Below are positions 25,074-36,992 of a stretch of DNA of 64,000 nucleotides, one piece after another (position 1 is the first letter of the stretch; each line of letters begins with the position of its first letter). Position numbers and translations under genes: made by a program. Source of the DNA: Certhia americana. Its lineage: Eukaryota; Chordata; Aves; Passeriformes; Certhiidae. The notes beneath the pieces were generated by a model. That model saw only the letters and a list, made by a program, of their open reading frames with translations, was not told where the DNA came from and ran no database searches. The stretch is from positions 71,931,540-71,995,539 of the forward strand of contig CM031878.1 in NCBI GenBank assembly GCA_018697195.1, read 5' to 3'.

Positions 25074-25124
25074 GTTGGATTTTTAAGGTTCTTTCCAACT
25101 CAAATCATCCTCTGTTTCTACAGT
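25074..25124 (+). mobile_element. Short CR1 3'-end remnant, plus strand
   Basis: TTAAGGTTCTTTCCAACTCAAATCATCC followed by a CTGTTTCT tail resembles the end of a CR1 in the opposite orientation to its neighbour at 24537-25038. It is too short to classify further. Confidence 0.5.
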
Positions 25125-25189
25125 TTGTAAGAGAAATTTTTGTATACACTACAGAAGACCTTGAACTAATCGCCAAGGCAGTAAAAAGC

Positions 25190-25860
25190 AGGTAAGGTGA
25201 GCTGCAATGAACTCAGATACAAACAAATCCTGGAGAGAGTATCCAAGAGACTGGGCGGATTGATGGCTGGAACATTTCAGGCACATGTGAGGAAAAGGGC
25301 AGGTTGGGCCTTGCCTTTGCCTTGCCTTTGGCTGTGCTGCACACCCCACCCCAGGCCTGTATCCCAGCCCTACAGTCCCTGGCACAACAGAGGTGATACT
25401 CCACACCTGCCCCTGGAGCCCGTCTTTCCCCAGAGCAGACAGGTAAGGGAAGTCCTACCTGGGGAAAGGGCGCAGGAAAGCCAAATGGTAGTTTAGCTAG
25501 GACATGAGGCAAGCACAGGTTTTTACTTCCTGTTGGATTTCCTATCAGCTGAACACCACTGGGAACCAGAGTGTTTGTTCTTTCCTATAGCTCTCTCTCT
25601 TTCTTCTAATTTCCTCTTCCTGGAGTTCTGAGAAACTTAAAATTGGATGGGCTTGGAGCTTGCTAAGTTGAATGGGGCATCAAGTTAATGCTTTGTGAAG
25701 TGTTTTATGTTGATTGTATGTTGCTTTAAACCTTTGCCAGAGTTCTCTGCTTTTCTGAAGTTGCCATTAAAGCTTTTTTTGTTGTTTGACTGCTTGAGGG
25801 TATCTTGTTAGCATTACTCCCATACATCTAACTCTGAGTACATGAAAAACTGTGAGCCCC
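25190..25860 (+). mobile_element. Candidate LTR-like block
   Basis: A GC-richer block with CCTTGCCTTTGCCTTGCC runs, then a CT-rich stretch (CTCTCTCTCTTTCTTCT near 25593) and GCCATTAAAGCTTTTTTT near 25763, which looks like an ATTAAA poly(A) region. The layout is that of a retroviral LTR, but the family and exact ends are not recognised. Confidence 0.25.
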
Positions 25861-26542
25861 TTTAAGAGGCCTGTCAAACTTTTTTGCGGGGGTACAGGTA
25901 TTATTTTACATGTCATGGAAGTAAATCTACAAAGACTGCACATTAAGAGAGAGTCCTGCATAAAGTTAATCTGTTGTAATATTTTATTACTACTACTAAA
26001 CAGAACGTTAACGAATTGGAATTCCAGTTCCAGTTAACAGTTAAAAGAATTTCTGTACTGGACCACCAAATAGTTTTTCAATTTGCATTATTACAGGAAG
26101 TGCTCAAGGGGTACTTGGTGCAAAGATTTCAAAGCAGAAGAAGATCTCATAATCAGTGGTATTGCCTGAGTGCATGACAATTTAACAATTCCAAATCTGG
26201 TGCAGGATTTGAGATACTGTCTTCTGGGTATGAAATCTCAAAAAATGTACACAGATAATGTAGTTAGATGCCAGAATTCCCTTCTAGTTGTCTGTGAATT
26301 CTTTTGCACTTTTTTTAATAGTAGGCCTCTGGGCCTGAAAAGGACAGCACGCATACATTTAAGCAAAAAGATGTGCATCTAGCTCTTCGGCACTGAAGTT
26401 TTTATCAATTTATTATTATAATCCTCAAATCTCATTGCTGACAAGTAAATTGCCCAGTTAAGAGATTAAAAAAAAATGGGTTTTAATATGCTTTCATTAA
26501 CATTTATCTACAGTGAATTTCCTGTGCTGTATTAATTTCCAG

Positions 26543-26697
26543 TTACTGATCTTCACACTCCCTATACATCTCTCTACAGAGTCATTACTACCGTTACACA
26601 AGACAGCATTTCTTCTTATGACAGTTCTATTGAGGGTACTGGTGAGGGATCTGCAAAAAGTGACCTCTGCACACTGCTTCAGTCAGATTGCTTCTGA
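26543..26697 (+). other. Candidate plus-strand exon f, with stop
   Basis: The acceptor is GTATTAATTTCCAG. The open frame of 50 codons (two bases entering) includes DLHTPYTSLYRV and SSYDSSIEGTGEGSAKSDL, then TGA at 26695-26697. A GTGAGT at 26714 suggests that another frame could also be spliced. No family is recognised. Weak evidence. Confidence 0.12.
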
Positions 26698-27507
26698 AGG
26701 AGCCATGAAGCAGGTGAGTAAACAGCTTCAGTAAACTTGTAAGATATGTCACCTGTTTTCAGCAGTTGCACTGAGCTAGACCAATAGTGCATATATATCC
26801 CTGGATCTCCTAATCCTATTCTTAATCAGATTTTCCACTAAATTAATTGGTACAGGTATTACTGCAGTGTACCTAGATATGTGGAAAGATAAGCAGAAAC
26901 ACATCCAACAAATATGCAGTACTCATGCAATAGTCAGAGACTGTGACAATCTTTAACTATGATGTTAAGTCTTTCTGGTCTTCACTGTTGTCTACTTCAC
27001 TTCAATGTAAGTAGGCATTGACACACGACTGTCCTCAGAAAACTGACACTTTGAGAACATGAACTTCTTTGCATCAATTGTCCTGAAGTTTAGAGCACTG
27101 AAGGAATGACTTCTCCTCCTTAGAAAAGTCATACATGACCTTATATAAACATCATGCAGTCTAACAGAGATTAGCACTCTTCTGATAGGTTAAGAGATCA
27201 ACAGATAGGTAAATATGTCAACAAAATTATAATTACAATTTTAAATTTCATGGCCATCACTAAAAATGCTCATATAGAAAGCCTGCTTTGCACCAGTTGA
27301 AATAATTTCTGACTATTAAAGGTTGTTTTTCTACAAGGGTTACTGCAAATAGATGCTCTTGATACTAATTAAAAAAACTCTACCCTCCAAATCTCTAAAT
27401 GTTCACTCAAATGATGGTATAGACAGTGTTTGTCAAAACCTCTGAATAACAATCAAAGTTTGTTTACATTCTTGCGATTTCTGGATGGTTCTACCATATC
27501 TCCTCAG

Positions 27508-27717
27508 TTTGTAACTCTGAATTCTCTTGCAGCAGAAGAAATATACAAATTGTTTTCAACTGCTAAAAGAGTAGTTACAGTAAGTCAGATACACTGATGA
27601 TTCCCTGATCTCAAAGCTATCTCTTATTATTTAAAAGCTCAAGCAGCTCTGCAGACAGATCTGTTAAACTCTTTAAAAGTGACATTTTGGGTTCCAAGAA
27701 ACCTGGTTAGAAAATAA
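27508..27717 (+). other. Candidate plus-strand exon pair g/h
   Basis: Exon g is 27508-27579 (acceptor TATCTCCTCAG, donor ACA|GTAAGT), 24 codons including LAAEEIYKLFSTAKRVV. Exon h starts at 27655 (acceptor CAGCTCTGCAG) and reads 20 codons ending NLVRK then TAA. An AATAAA overlaps that stop. Phase 0 is kept across the junction. No homology is recognised and chance is likely enough that this is only a pointer. Confidence 0.12.
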
Positions 27718-28669
27718 ATTCCACTTCACAGTGGAAAAGGTGAGAAGAGAAAGAGAGGAAGAGCAAGAGAGATCCCAAGCACAATCTTAAGTTGGCTATC
27801 AAATTATCAACTTGCTTGAGAACCAGTGCTTGACAATACAAGCATACATTCACAAATACTCATGACCAGTCAAGCAGATTTAAGCATACAGTGCAAGCTG
27901 AACTGAACAGTAAAGCTCAAAGGTTAAAATTTGCTGTAAGAAACCAGATTTCAGCTGATGATACCAATTTTCATGTAACAAAGAAAGTCTAAAACAAAAT
28001 AGGTATGTCAGAAATTGTGAAGGCATGATGGGAAAAGAAAATGAGGTATTGAATGTATGAATAACAGCAATTGCTGTGATGAATGCATAAATAGGATGAT
28101 TTGTTGGCACAATGCTGCTGAAATTAGGCAGCAGAAGAGCATGTCAACAAAGAACTAAAAAGTCACTATGAATATAAAGCTTCCCCCCCAGTCTTAAACT
28201 GAGCCCACTCATGCACAAGCAGACACACCATTCAGACTAACAGCAAGCTAAGGCAGAAACAAGTTAAACAATCTGTGCAAATGGTAACATTAAACTGGAA
28301 CACTAACTTCATGCAAATATCCTATAGTCTTCTGAGATATTTACAAAGTATTCTGTCACTTCAAAATGTCAAGGCATTACAGATTATTACGAATGTGACA
28401 CATAACAATATAAGAAGAAAAAGCAAAAAAATTAGCAGTGAACTCCACTTTATGCCCCATTCCTGACAGTCTAAATTCAAATCTTTCTTGACTGCTGGTT
28501 AGATTGATGCTGATGTCTCAGCTTAAAATTAGAGGGAAATACAGTTTTCATGCACCATTGCACATTCACATAATTCACATTAATTCACCATTCCACATTA
28601 AAACTATTCATTGGTACCTAGATACGAGAATATGAATTATTCTCCCCACCCCTCAAAATTCTCAAAATA

Positions 28670-29540
28670 AAATGATGGCACTGAGGTGGGAAGAGATGGT
28701 CCAGAAACTGGGCAGGGACAGTCCCTTTGGTATCAGCATGGCACAGTGCAGCTCCCAGAGCCACTGCTGCTCAGTCTCAATGCGCACACTGATATTTATT
28801 GCTCTTGACCCAAAACTCCTGTCCTCTGAGGAGGGAGCACATGGGGCACTGTAAGAAAACAGGATCCAAGATGTGCAAAACCTCTGCTGTTCCCTGAATC
28901 AGAGCCCGTGAGCTCTGAAGGGCACTGAGCCACCCCCAGGACTGAGTCACTGCCAGTAGGGCAGACAAGGCAAGGGGAGGACTCTATTGTCCCCTCCCCA
29001 GGAGCAAGCTAGATGAGATGACAGGCTAGCAAGGACAGATGTGTGCCAGCAGGACTAATGGACATGGCCTCACACAGAAAACAGCACAGTATCCCTGGGA
29101 CAAGCACAGATCTTGGAGGGGTGGCGGGCAAACACATACACAAAGGGGTTCAAAGCCTTTATCTAAAAGATGACTAATCTCCCCTCGAGTGGGCACAGGG
29201 CTCAGTGCAAAGCCTGCCAAAGCCTCAGAACAATCACATCTCAGGTCCCAGCACACATAGCCCTGGAAACTAGCTCTGCCTCAATGCCACAGCAAGATAA
29301 CCTCAAACCACCCCAAGAGTGGAAAAGGAGGGAGCTGCAGGCCAGCCAGGGACCTTTGTGTCCTGATCTGGCTGCACCTTGGGCAGCCACAAGACAAGGA
29401 AGAAGGCAAAAATAATACGAAAGAAGTAAACTACACTACCCAGGAACAACTTCTCTTTATTTTCCATCCCTTCCAAAAAACAGCCAACAAAACCAACAAA
29501 TAACTGTGTAGCCCTTTCCAATATTCTTAGGAATGTGGAT
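28670..29540. other. GC-richer block, unclassified
   Basis: About 870 bp of clearly higher GC than its surroundings, with sharp edges. It is not CR1 and I cannot match it to an LTR: the only AATAAA (minus strand, near 29455) lies at the wrong end for one. No long open frame with a domain is present. It may be an old transposon of an unrecognised family. Confidence 0.3.
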
Positions 29541-30185
29541 TTATTTTATACAATTATCAAGCATAAGCATCATGACCTAAAGATTTTCACTGGGTTTTTT
29601 TAGAAAGGAAAACCATATCAGGTGACAGAAATAATTAGTTCAGGTTTGGGAGAGCAGATCCCAGGACTTACAACAGTGATCCCAAAATACTTACCCATAA
29701 ATAAATAAATATTATTTCTATATTATCTACTTCCAATAAAACAGTAAGAATTTGGGATAGATTGTCAACTTTTTATATATGTGGTTTTCAGGTTAACTTT
29801 TTCAATTCTTATTTAGTGCTGAAGGAGTACAAGGCCAAAAGTGGGGGTTTAGTCATCTCTTCCCACTGTGCTGTGCTTATCTCCTCACAAACAGAAGCAC
29901 CTTCACCCACAGTGGCCTGTGATTGCTTCATACAATACACCACCAGGTGAACTGCGCCAAAGGGCTAGGTCTTCTCCCAAACTAATTACATAAACTCCTC
30001 CAAGGTAACTGAGTATCTTCTCTGTATCCCCACTGCACCAGCAGCTGTTGCAGGAAAGCCTGCAGTGACCTCTTCCTCCTTTGTGGCTATGCAAAATAAC
30101 CTGGGATAATGTGCTTCTCCAGAGGGTGCCAGTTCATGGAGTACCCTACGTAATCAATGTAATAATCATATCAAGGACTATTAAA

Positions 30186-30600
30186 GTCATATGAGGAGAG
30201 CTGAGAGAGCTGGGGCTATTTAGCCTGGAGAAGAGGCAGATCAGGGGAGACCTTACTGCTCTCTACAACTGCCTGAAAGTAGACTGTAGCCAGGTGGGGC
30301 TCTGTTTCTTCTCCCATGCAACTCAAAATAGGACAAGAGGACACAGTCTTAAGCTGCCCTAGGGAAGGTTTAAGGCTGAACATTGGGAGAAATCTTTTTA
30401 CAGAAAGGGTGGTTAGGCATTGGAAGGGGGTGCTCAGAGAGGTAGTGGAGTCACCATCCTTGAAGACTTCCAAGAAAATACTGGATGCGGTGGTTGGTAT
30501 CAGTGCCACCAAGTTGATTGCAAGGTGGTGTTCTGTCCTAGGTTGGATTTGATGACCTCAAAGGTCTTTTCCAATCTAGTTGACTCTGTGAATCTGTAAA
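30186..30600 (+). mobile_element. CR1 LINE 3'-end fragment
   Basis: It opens AGCTGAGAGAGCTGGGGCTATTTAGCCTGGAGAAGAGG, a hallmark of the CR1 ORF2 end, and carries GGTGGTTAGGCATTGGAAGG. It ends AGGTTGGATTTGATGACCTCAAAGG with an ACTCTGTGAATCTGT tail. It is truncated at the 5' side and diverged. Confidence 0.92.
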
Positions 30601-33600
30601 GTCACCTGAAGCCCAGTGCCTCATACATTTTTGCTATAAAGTTGATCCAAGCTCATGCTTTGTCATTTATGAAAAAAAATCCAGACAATAAGAATAATTC
30701 TGTATCAAGACATAAATTTACATCTTTCTGATAAACTTAGATATTTTTTGATACATATATATTTTACCTCTAGGGCTTTCTGGAAGAGCACAATTTAAAC
30801 TTCTTTTAACATTTTTTTCAAAGAAAAATGCTCTGCTGACTCAGCTGTAGTTAAAAGAGCATTTACTGTAGATCTCAAGATTAATGTAAAACAACTGAGA
30901 AGTTTATTAAAATATCCCACAGTATCTTGAAAATCATTCAATACAGCCGTTTGTAATACCCAAAATCAGGAAAGCTGTAAAGTAATAAAATTAAATATTC
31001 CTTTCAATGCCTCCAATATATTGTGTCTTTGTAGCACATTTTGCAATTAAGAATTGCTAACCTCTTCATTACTAAAATAGCTCTTTTCTACCTCTGGAAT
31101 ATTGATTAAAAGCTCAAATCACCATTTATTGAATAATTCCAGATTTTTTTAATATTACAGGTAATGCTCACAGGTCTCACATCCTTTTCACCCGTAACAT
31201 CCCCTCTATATAGCTGTTCTCATGTCCACCTCATTCGCTCTCTGGGGCCAAAAGCCCGCCTTCTTGAATTTCAAATGTTAGGGATATTCTACTCACTCTC
31301 ATCTCACAAAACTGCAGTATCAAACCAAAGTTTCAAGACGTGATCAGCAAAATCTCTTTTCTAATAGAGAGCCTTTTACAGAATATGAACTATGACACAG
31401 ACAACAAGAAATAATGTAAAAATACTACAAAGCCAGAAAAACTCTACAGTTGGCTATGATGTCTAGCTCAGTGAGAAAGACGAAACAGAACACAGACACA
31501 GGGTGAACAAAATTTAGTCCCTAACAGTGCTGGTGTTTACCTGCAGACAGTTTTATAATAACCTTCTCCCACATTACTGTTAGTTTTAACCATTTACAGG
31601 TTCTAGGGGGTTGCACAGGTGCCTCAAGTGGATTTCAACACAAAAATGACCAAATAGTCTAACTATTCTAATTCAGGTCCACGTGATCTGAATAATAGAA
31701 AGTATCAAGTAGCATATAAAATAAAAATTGAACCAAATAGTTATTTTAGCTCTGGTATATTTACCAGATGGATTAAACCATCTAACATAGTTTAAGAACA
31801 AATTAATACTTTTATTAACTTAGTATTTCAAAAATCACTGTATTATCAATTTACTCTAAGAATTTAAACCATTTAAAACAAGAGCAGCAATGCAATTCCA
31901 ATAAAAAGAAGGGGAGGCATGGCAGAATATACCTTTCCTTGAAAAAAGCACCAGATAAAAAGTAGAGTGTTGAGTAATAACTGCAACTGTTGAAAACTGC
32001 AGTCGATGCAATACAGAATTCAAGCACAAACAAGCAAATCTCCTAAGAATGTTTTTTATATTCCTGCTGTCTGCTGATGTTTTTCCCTAGAGCTTGAAGT
32101 ATGATCCTTAGCATCACTTTCATAAATCAATGCCTCTGAACTTTGTCAGAAAGGAAGTCTGTGCGACAACCCCAGTGACAAAACATACTCAGTCATTCAC
32201 TTCTGCAAAGTCTTACACCCTATACAGAGGTGCCCACTTGCAGGGAGGGAACATACACAGCACCCAGTTATCAACTTCCACCCAGAAAACCATCCCTCTG
32301 GGCTGTCATGTCTTTACAGGTTTTTATCCATGATCATGTACAGAGGGTTACAGATTAACATTTGCTCCTACAGCTATGAAATTCCGTACAAAACATCTTA
32401 ATGTAGAGAAAACAGGTATGGACAAATTAGATGTCTATAAAATCACAACTAGACTTGACTTATATCTAGTCTTTCTGGTGTAATAAACTCCAATGGTAGG
32501 AACACATTTTTTTGTAAGCATGATTTTTTTTTTTATTTCTTGTAGTGCACAGATGCTTTTTAATATCTTGGTGAAATCTAATGTGACAGTAAAATAAATC
32601 TAAAGTAAAGTAACAAACTGGGCATTATGGATTTTTAAAATATATATTATTTATATATTTATTACTTTTATTAAATAAGGTTTCATGCATCATAGTCAAT
32701 GCTTAGTTTTCCAAGAGGTTTTTGGTGCAGTACCTTAGAATATTTTTTTTTATTATATTCTTTTTCCTTGTTCTATCACTTTAAAATCTTTATCAGCTCC
32801 AATTTGCCTTAGGCAGAATATAATAATTTTTAAAGCATTACTTGTATGTAAAATGATCCATAAGTTTGCTGTCCATTATTTTAATTAAAAAAAAAAAAAA
32901 ATTAACAGCCTCAGGGATACTAACTGTGATCCAATGATGAAGTGAATTATTTTTTCCATTAATAAAACTCTTGGTATTAATACTTTTTCTAAAATACACC
33001 TTCAATACTGTCCCTGAATAAAAATCGCAGCTTTGTCAAAAAATTAAATGTAGACAAACAATCCTAGTAAATACTTAAGATATAGACACAAAATTACTGT
33101 TCATACAATCAAATGGACAGTATTTGGCACATGTTACCTGAGACATAGTTTTTTATATGGTGGAGACCACACATGAAAAGAGTGTGACCCTTTCCTAAGA
33201 GGCTACATAATTCAACTTTCAGCCAGCCTTCCTATTTCTGCAACATAAAATGCTTAGGCAGGAGAAAATAAGTGCTTATTTTAATCATGAAGTGCTTATT
33301 TCAATCTATGTATTCTAACATCTTAAAGACACTAAAATTTTCTACACAAATTAGTTTTCAATTTTGCAAAATAATGATTCACTATGAAGTGAATACGCTA
33401 ACTCAAAAACAAAAACAAATTTCAAGTGAGATTTCAATTTTCAAGAGAAAGTGGAAACCCTCAATATTTACAATCATCTTTCTTACAATCTTACAGATTG
33501 CTTAAATAATTGCTCAAGCTGTCTTTCTCTTGTTAGCTGTTCTCTTGTTACATACTCAGAAAACCACTCCCTTCTGACTAATCAGAAGCAAGCATCTATT

Positions 33601-33640
33601 AGACAAATGTATAATTTTTATTTTACAATTTATAACTCAC

Positions 33641-33830
33641 CTGCTTGGGAAGGCGGAAGAGGGAATTTTTGTAAAATATATCTTTAGCCTGACTCCATGT
33701 TCCATCGATGATGATCATAACAGATGGACTAGAAGACATCACTGCAACTTCTTCCAAATTGGTTGCTTCAGCTCCAGGATACAAAATTAGAGTATTGGGA
33801 TTTCTGCACACAGTTGCTAATTCAGGATAC
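33641..33830 (-). CDS. DTWD2: DTWD2 exon 4, carries the DTW motif
   Basis: A 190-nt exon with acceptor TGCATTGAAG above 33830 and donor CAG|GTGAGT at 33640. The first base completes an arginine codon from exon 3, then 63 codons follow: [43 protein letters not shown] and RLPKQ. The aspartate-glycine-threonine-tryptophan run is the motif that names the DTW family of tRNA-uridine aminocarboxypropyltransferases; the fold is related to SPOUT methyltransferases. Vertebrate DTWD2 is reported to make acp3U at position 20a of certain tRNAs. All family key residues visible here are kept, so the gene looks functional. Confidence 0.97.
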
Positions 33831-34463
33831 CTTCAATGCACAGAAACACAAAATTAAATTAGTTATTGAAAGTTTTCATGACATATGCATACTTTCATAT
33901 ATTAGATCCCACTCATCTCCACCAAATTTACTTAAAATGTCCCTTTCTCATCTATCACTTTCTCCTTCCAACATCTCTGAAGTTGTTTTCCCCCAGCTTC
34001 TAAGTGGGGGCAATCAAAAAACAACTGATTACAAAAGTAATCAGTAAAAGCTGAATAAAGCAATATATCATATCTTTTCCAATGCTTAATCACTATTCTA
34101 ATGTCTGCTGGAGCCAAAGATGTTTTGAATTCTTTAGCAAAATTTAATATATGTATTCTAGGAAAATTTGCTCAAACACTTGGCATAAAGTTACTGCAAT
34201 TATCCTGTTTTTAACCTTCTATATATAGAGATTATTAGCAATTCATGGCCCACACCTACAGGACACTTTTGAAAATGTTAAAATTTCCATCGTTCTTTGT
34301 TTTTTGTTTTAATTACAACTTATACTAACTAAAGCAGTAGTTATACTACTATAGGTAAATAGTATAGCTCCCATACTTTTATACCCTCTTCTTTCCTGTT
34401 GCTTCTACAGTTGTCAGTGTTACCACAGGAATAACTACTGTCTACTAAGTGTACAGTTTATGT

Positions 34464-34490
34464 ACATGGAAACTCCTGAAGTTTCCATGT
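34464..34490. repeat. Perfect hairpin-forming inverted repeat
   Basis: ACATGGAAACT, loop CCTGA, then AGTTTCCATGT: 11-bp perfect arms with a 5-nt loop. It is not part of the CR1 that starts about 85 bp later. Function unknown. Confidence 0.85.
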
Positions 34491-34573
34491 GAAGCAGGAC
34501 ACCAGAGACTTAGTCTATAAAAATCTGTGAAAGTTATGGTCATTTAAGTAGTACTCCAAGTCTCAATAACCAA

Positions 34574-35100
34574 GCTTAAACTAGTCTGTCCCTAGGGATG
34601 GGGAGGCCACAGCTTCTGTAGGCAACCTGTTTCCATGCCTCACCCTCATCAGGGTAAAGAATTTATTCACAGTATTTAAGTAAACTCTCTTCCAGTTTAA
34701 AACCATTTCCCTTGTCCTAGTCCTTGCAAAACTCCCTCTCCAGCTTTCTGGAAACCCCTTTAGATACCGAAAGGCTTTCATAAGGTCTCCCTTGGAGCCT
34801 TCTCTTCTCCGGCTGAATAATTCCAACTCTCAGCCTTTCGCATAAGAGATATTTTCAGCCCTTTGATCATCTTCATGGCCTTCCCCTGGACTCATTCCAA
34901 CACATCCATGGTCCATATCTTTTCTGTGTTAAGGGCTCCAGAGCTGGACTCCAGATGGGGTCTCACCAGAGTGGAACAGTCAAGCAGACAGGTAGGGGAG
35001 AACCCAAGAGAAGGCCTGTCTTGTAGCAAAGACTGCATTACTTGTCTGGAACTCATTTTAGCAGTGTCATCACATAGTCTCCAGAATCTCTTCAATCAGA
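34574..35100 (-). mobile_element. CR1 LINE 3'-region fragment
   Basis: Reverse orientation. It carries CTTCTGTAGGCAACCTGTTTCC, AAGGTCTCCCTTGGAGCC, CTTCTCTTCTCCGGCTGAA and CCAGAGCTGGACTCCAGATGGGG, all standard CR1 ORF2 and 3'-region phrases. The extreme 3' tail is lost and the right side is diverged. Confidence 0.92.
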
Positions 35101-36430
35101 AAGCATGAAGAAAAATAAAGCAAGGGCTGACTGTCCAAAGCATGTGCCATTGAATAAGAAATTAATTCTTCATAGTAACTCAGTGGTTATAAGGAGTAAC
35201 TGATTTGGTAGGATGAGAAGAGCTAAATGCAGTTGAAACACCATGTGAAGAGGAAAGAGAAGCAAGTGCATCTTAGGCGAACCAGAACAATCGCCAGTGC
35301 ATAATGTGGGCTCTTCATGATACCTATCAAGATCCACTAGGTGCAAGATCATGGACACAGACATAGGCATGCTGTAAATATGTAAGTTCATACATATTAG
35401 GAATTCCTACTGTTACTGTCACCTGGAGCTTTTAAGTTTCAGGAACCAGGCACCTGCACCAAAAACCAAGCAAGAATAATGTGTATTTGTAGGGGGAAGC
35501 AGTGGCAGGAATGAGGAGGACTACGGAAGAAAGAAATGGTTCATAATGGATTCTGAGTTGATATATGTGAGGTGTAATTAAACCTGCAGTCCATTATAAC
35601 TCTCTGAGGAAGCACATGAAACCACAATTTTAAGAATGTTAAATTCGGGCAGGATTGAAGTGCAAGACATTGCCCTGATATTAAGACTCAAATGGAACCA
35701 TACAGGATATATGTGAAATGGAAGTGGAATGGAGTTCAGTGTACCAATAAGCATGGAGATAGTATTCCACCATCTGATTCATTCCACCCTCACTGCCAGC
35801 TTCCTCCCTCCAGGAAACAGTCCAGACTGATTCAACGCTATGTGTTTCATTACTTTCAACATCTTTTACTGCAAAGAACACACAAACAAATTTAAAAACC
35901 CAAAACATAGTTATCCATCTTTCCAAAATGAACAGGAAAAGAATTGTAAATAGAACCCGAAAATCTGTAAGATAAGCCTGTGGCAAACAGAAGTACATGG
36001 AATCTTCTTTGCCCATTTTTTTTTAAGCCTTACTTACACTTACAGTAAGTTGGTATCAGTTTAGTTTAACCAAAAATCTTGCTACATAAAATCAAAAGCA
36101 AGGGGCCATCTACATACACAGATACACAATAGATACACAGTATCTAGTACTCAAGACTTAAACCTAGAGAAAACTGGTCATTATGTTTATGTTTGCCTGG
36201 AGAACCCAAGTCTCCAAAGAGTAAACTATCCTAATTCTGAGATGGAAGAGATTTTAAATCATTAACACCCTTAGACAATTTTTTAAAAATTAATTCTCAA
36301 AACTAATTCAAACTCATATTGATTATGAAGCACTCTTAAGTTCATATGACGAACACCACAACCGACATTTTGGTCTTCAAAACACAATTCTGTTGAAAAC
36401 AATTTGAAAAAACTGCATATTCATCCAAGG

Positions 36431-36905
36431 ATCATAGAATCATCACAAAATCATAGAATGGCTTGGGCTGAAAGGAATCTGAAACAGTATCCCATTCCAA
36501 CCTCCTTGCCACAAGCAGGAACACCTCCCACTAGACCAGGTTGCTCAGAGCCCCATCCAACCTGTCCTTGAACATACCCAGAGTCGGCATCCACAGCTTC
36601 TCTGGGCAATCTGAATCCCAGGGCCTCACCACCCTCAAAGTAAAGAATTTCTTCTTAATCTAAACCTACTTTCTTTCAGTTTGAATCCATTCCCCCCTGT
36701 TCTGTCACTAAATGCTCTTGTAAATAGTCTCTCTCCATCTGTCAGCTAGGCTCCCTTCCTGTACTAGAAGGCTGCAATTAGCTGATCTCTTTTCCAGGAT
36801 GAAGGATCTCAACTCTCCTAGTCTTTCCATCCCTTTAATTCCCACCAAGTGTTACTTCCATGACTTCCCCAAGACTGGACACTTAAGATGAGGTTGAACA
36901 GGTTT
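36431..36905 (-). mobile_element. CR1 LINE 3'-end fragment
   Basis: It starts with ATCATAGAATCATCACAAAATCATAGAATGG, the reversed 3' tail. It runs through CCACTAGACCAGGTTGCTCAGAGCC and TAAAGAATTTCTTCTTAATC, and ends near CCCCAAGACTGGACACTTAAG. Many substitutions are present, so it is old. Confidence 0.93.
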
Positions 36906-36929
36906 AGCCATCTTGTCGAGACTGTGTTT

Positions 36930-36992
36930 TGCTAAAAAAGTTTGGACCAGATGGTCCTTGAAGTCCCCTTCCATGCTGGAATTCTGTAATTC
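36930..36992 (+). mobile_element. CR1 3'-end remnant, opposite strand
   Basis: TTGGACCAGATGGTCCTTGAAGTCCCCTTCC followed by GGAATTCTGTAATTCTAAAA is the CR1 3' end in plus orientation. It directly abuts a minus-strand CR1, so two 5'-truncated copies meet with their truncated ends together and their 3' ends outward. Confidence 0.8.

Larger units (their letters stand above)
9891..33640 (-). other. DTWD2 intron 4 (23.8 kb)
   Basis: A large intron bounded by GT (33640-33639, minus strand) and AG (9892-9891). It holds the inverted CR1 pair, other CR1 relics, candidate LTRs and the plus-strand exon-like frames listed separately. The rest is AT-rich with nothing recognised: 10066-11370, 11470-13300, 15870-17440, 19040-20230, 21300-24530, 25880-26540, 27720-28660, 29540-30180 and 30600-33640. 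Confidence 0.9.
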
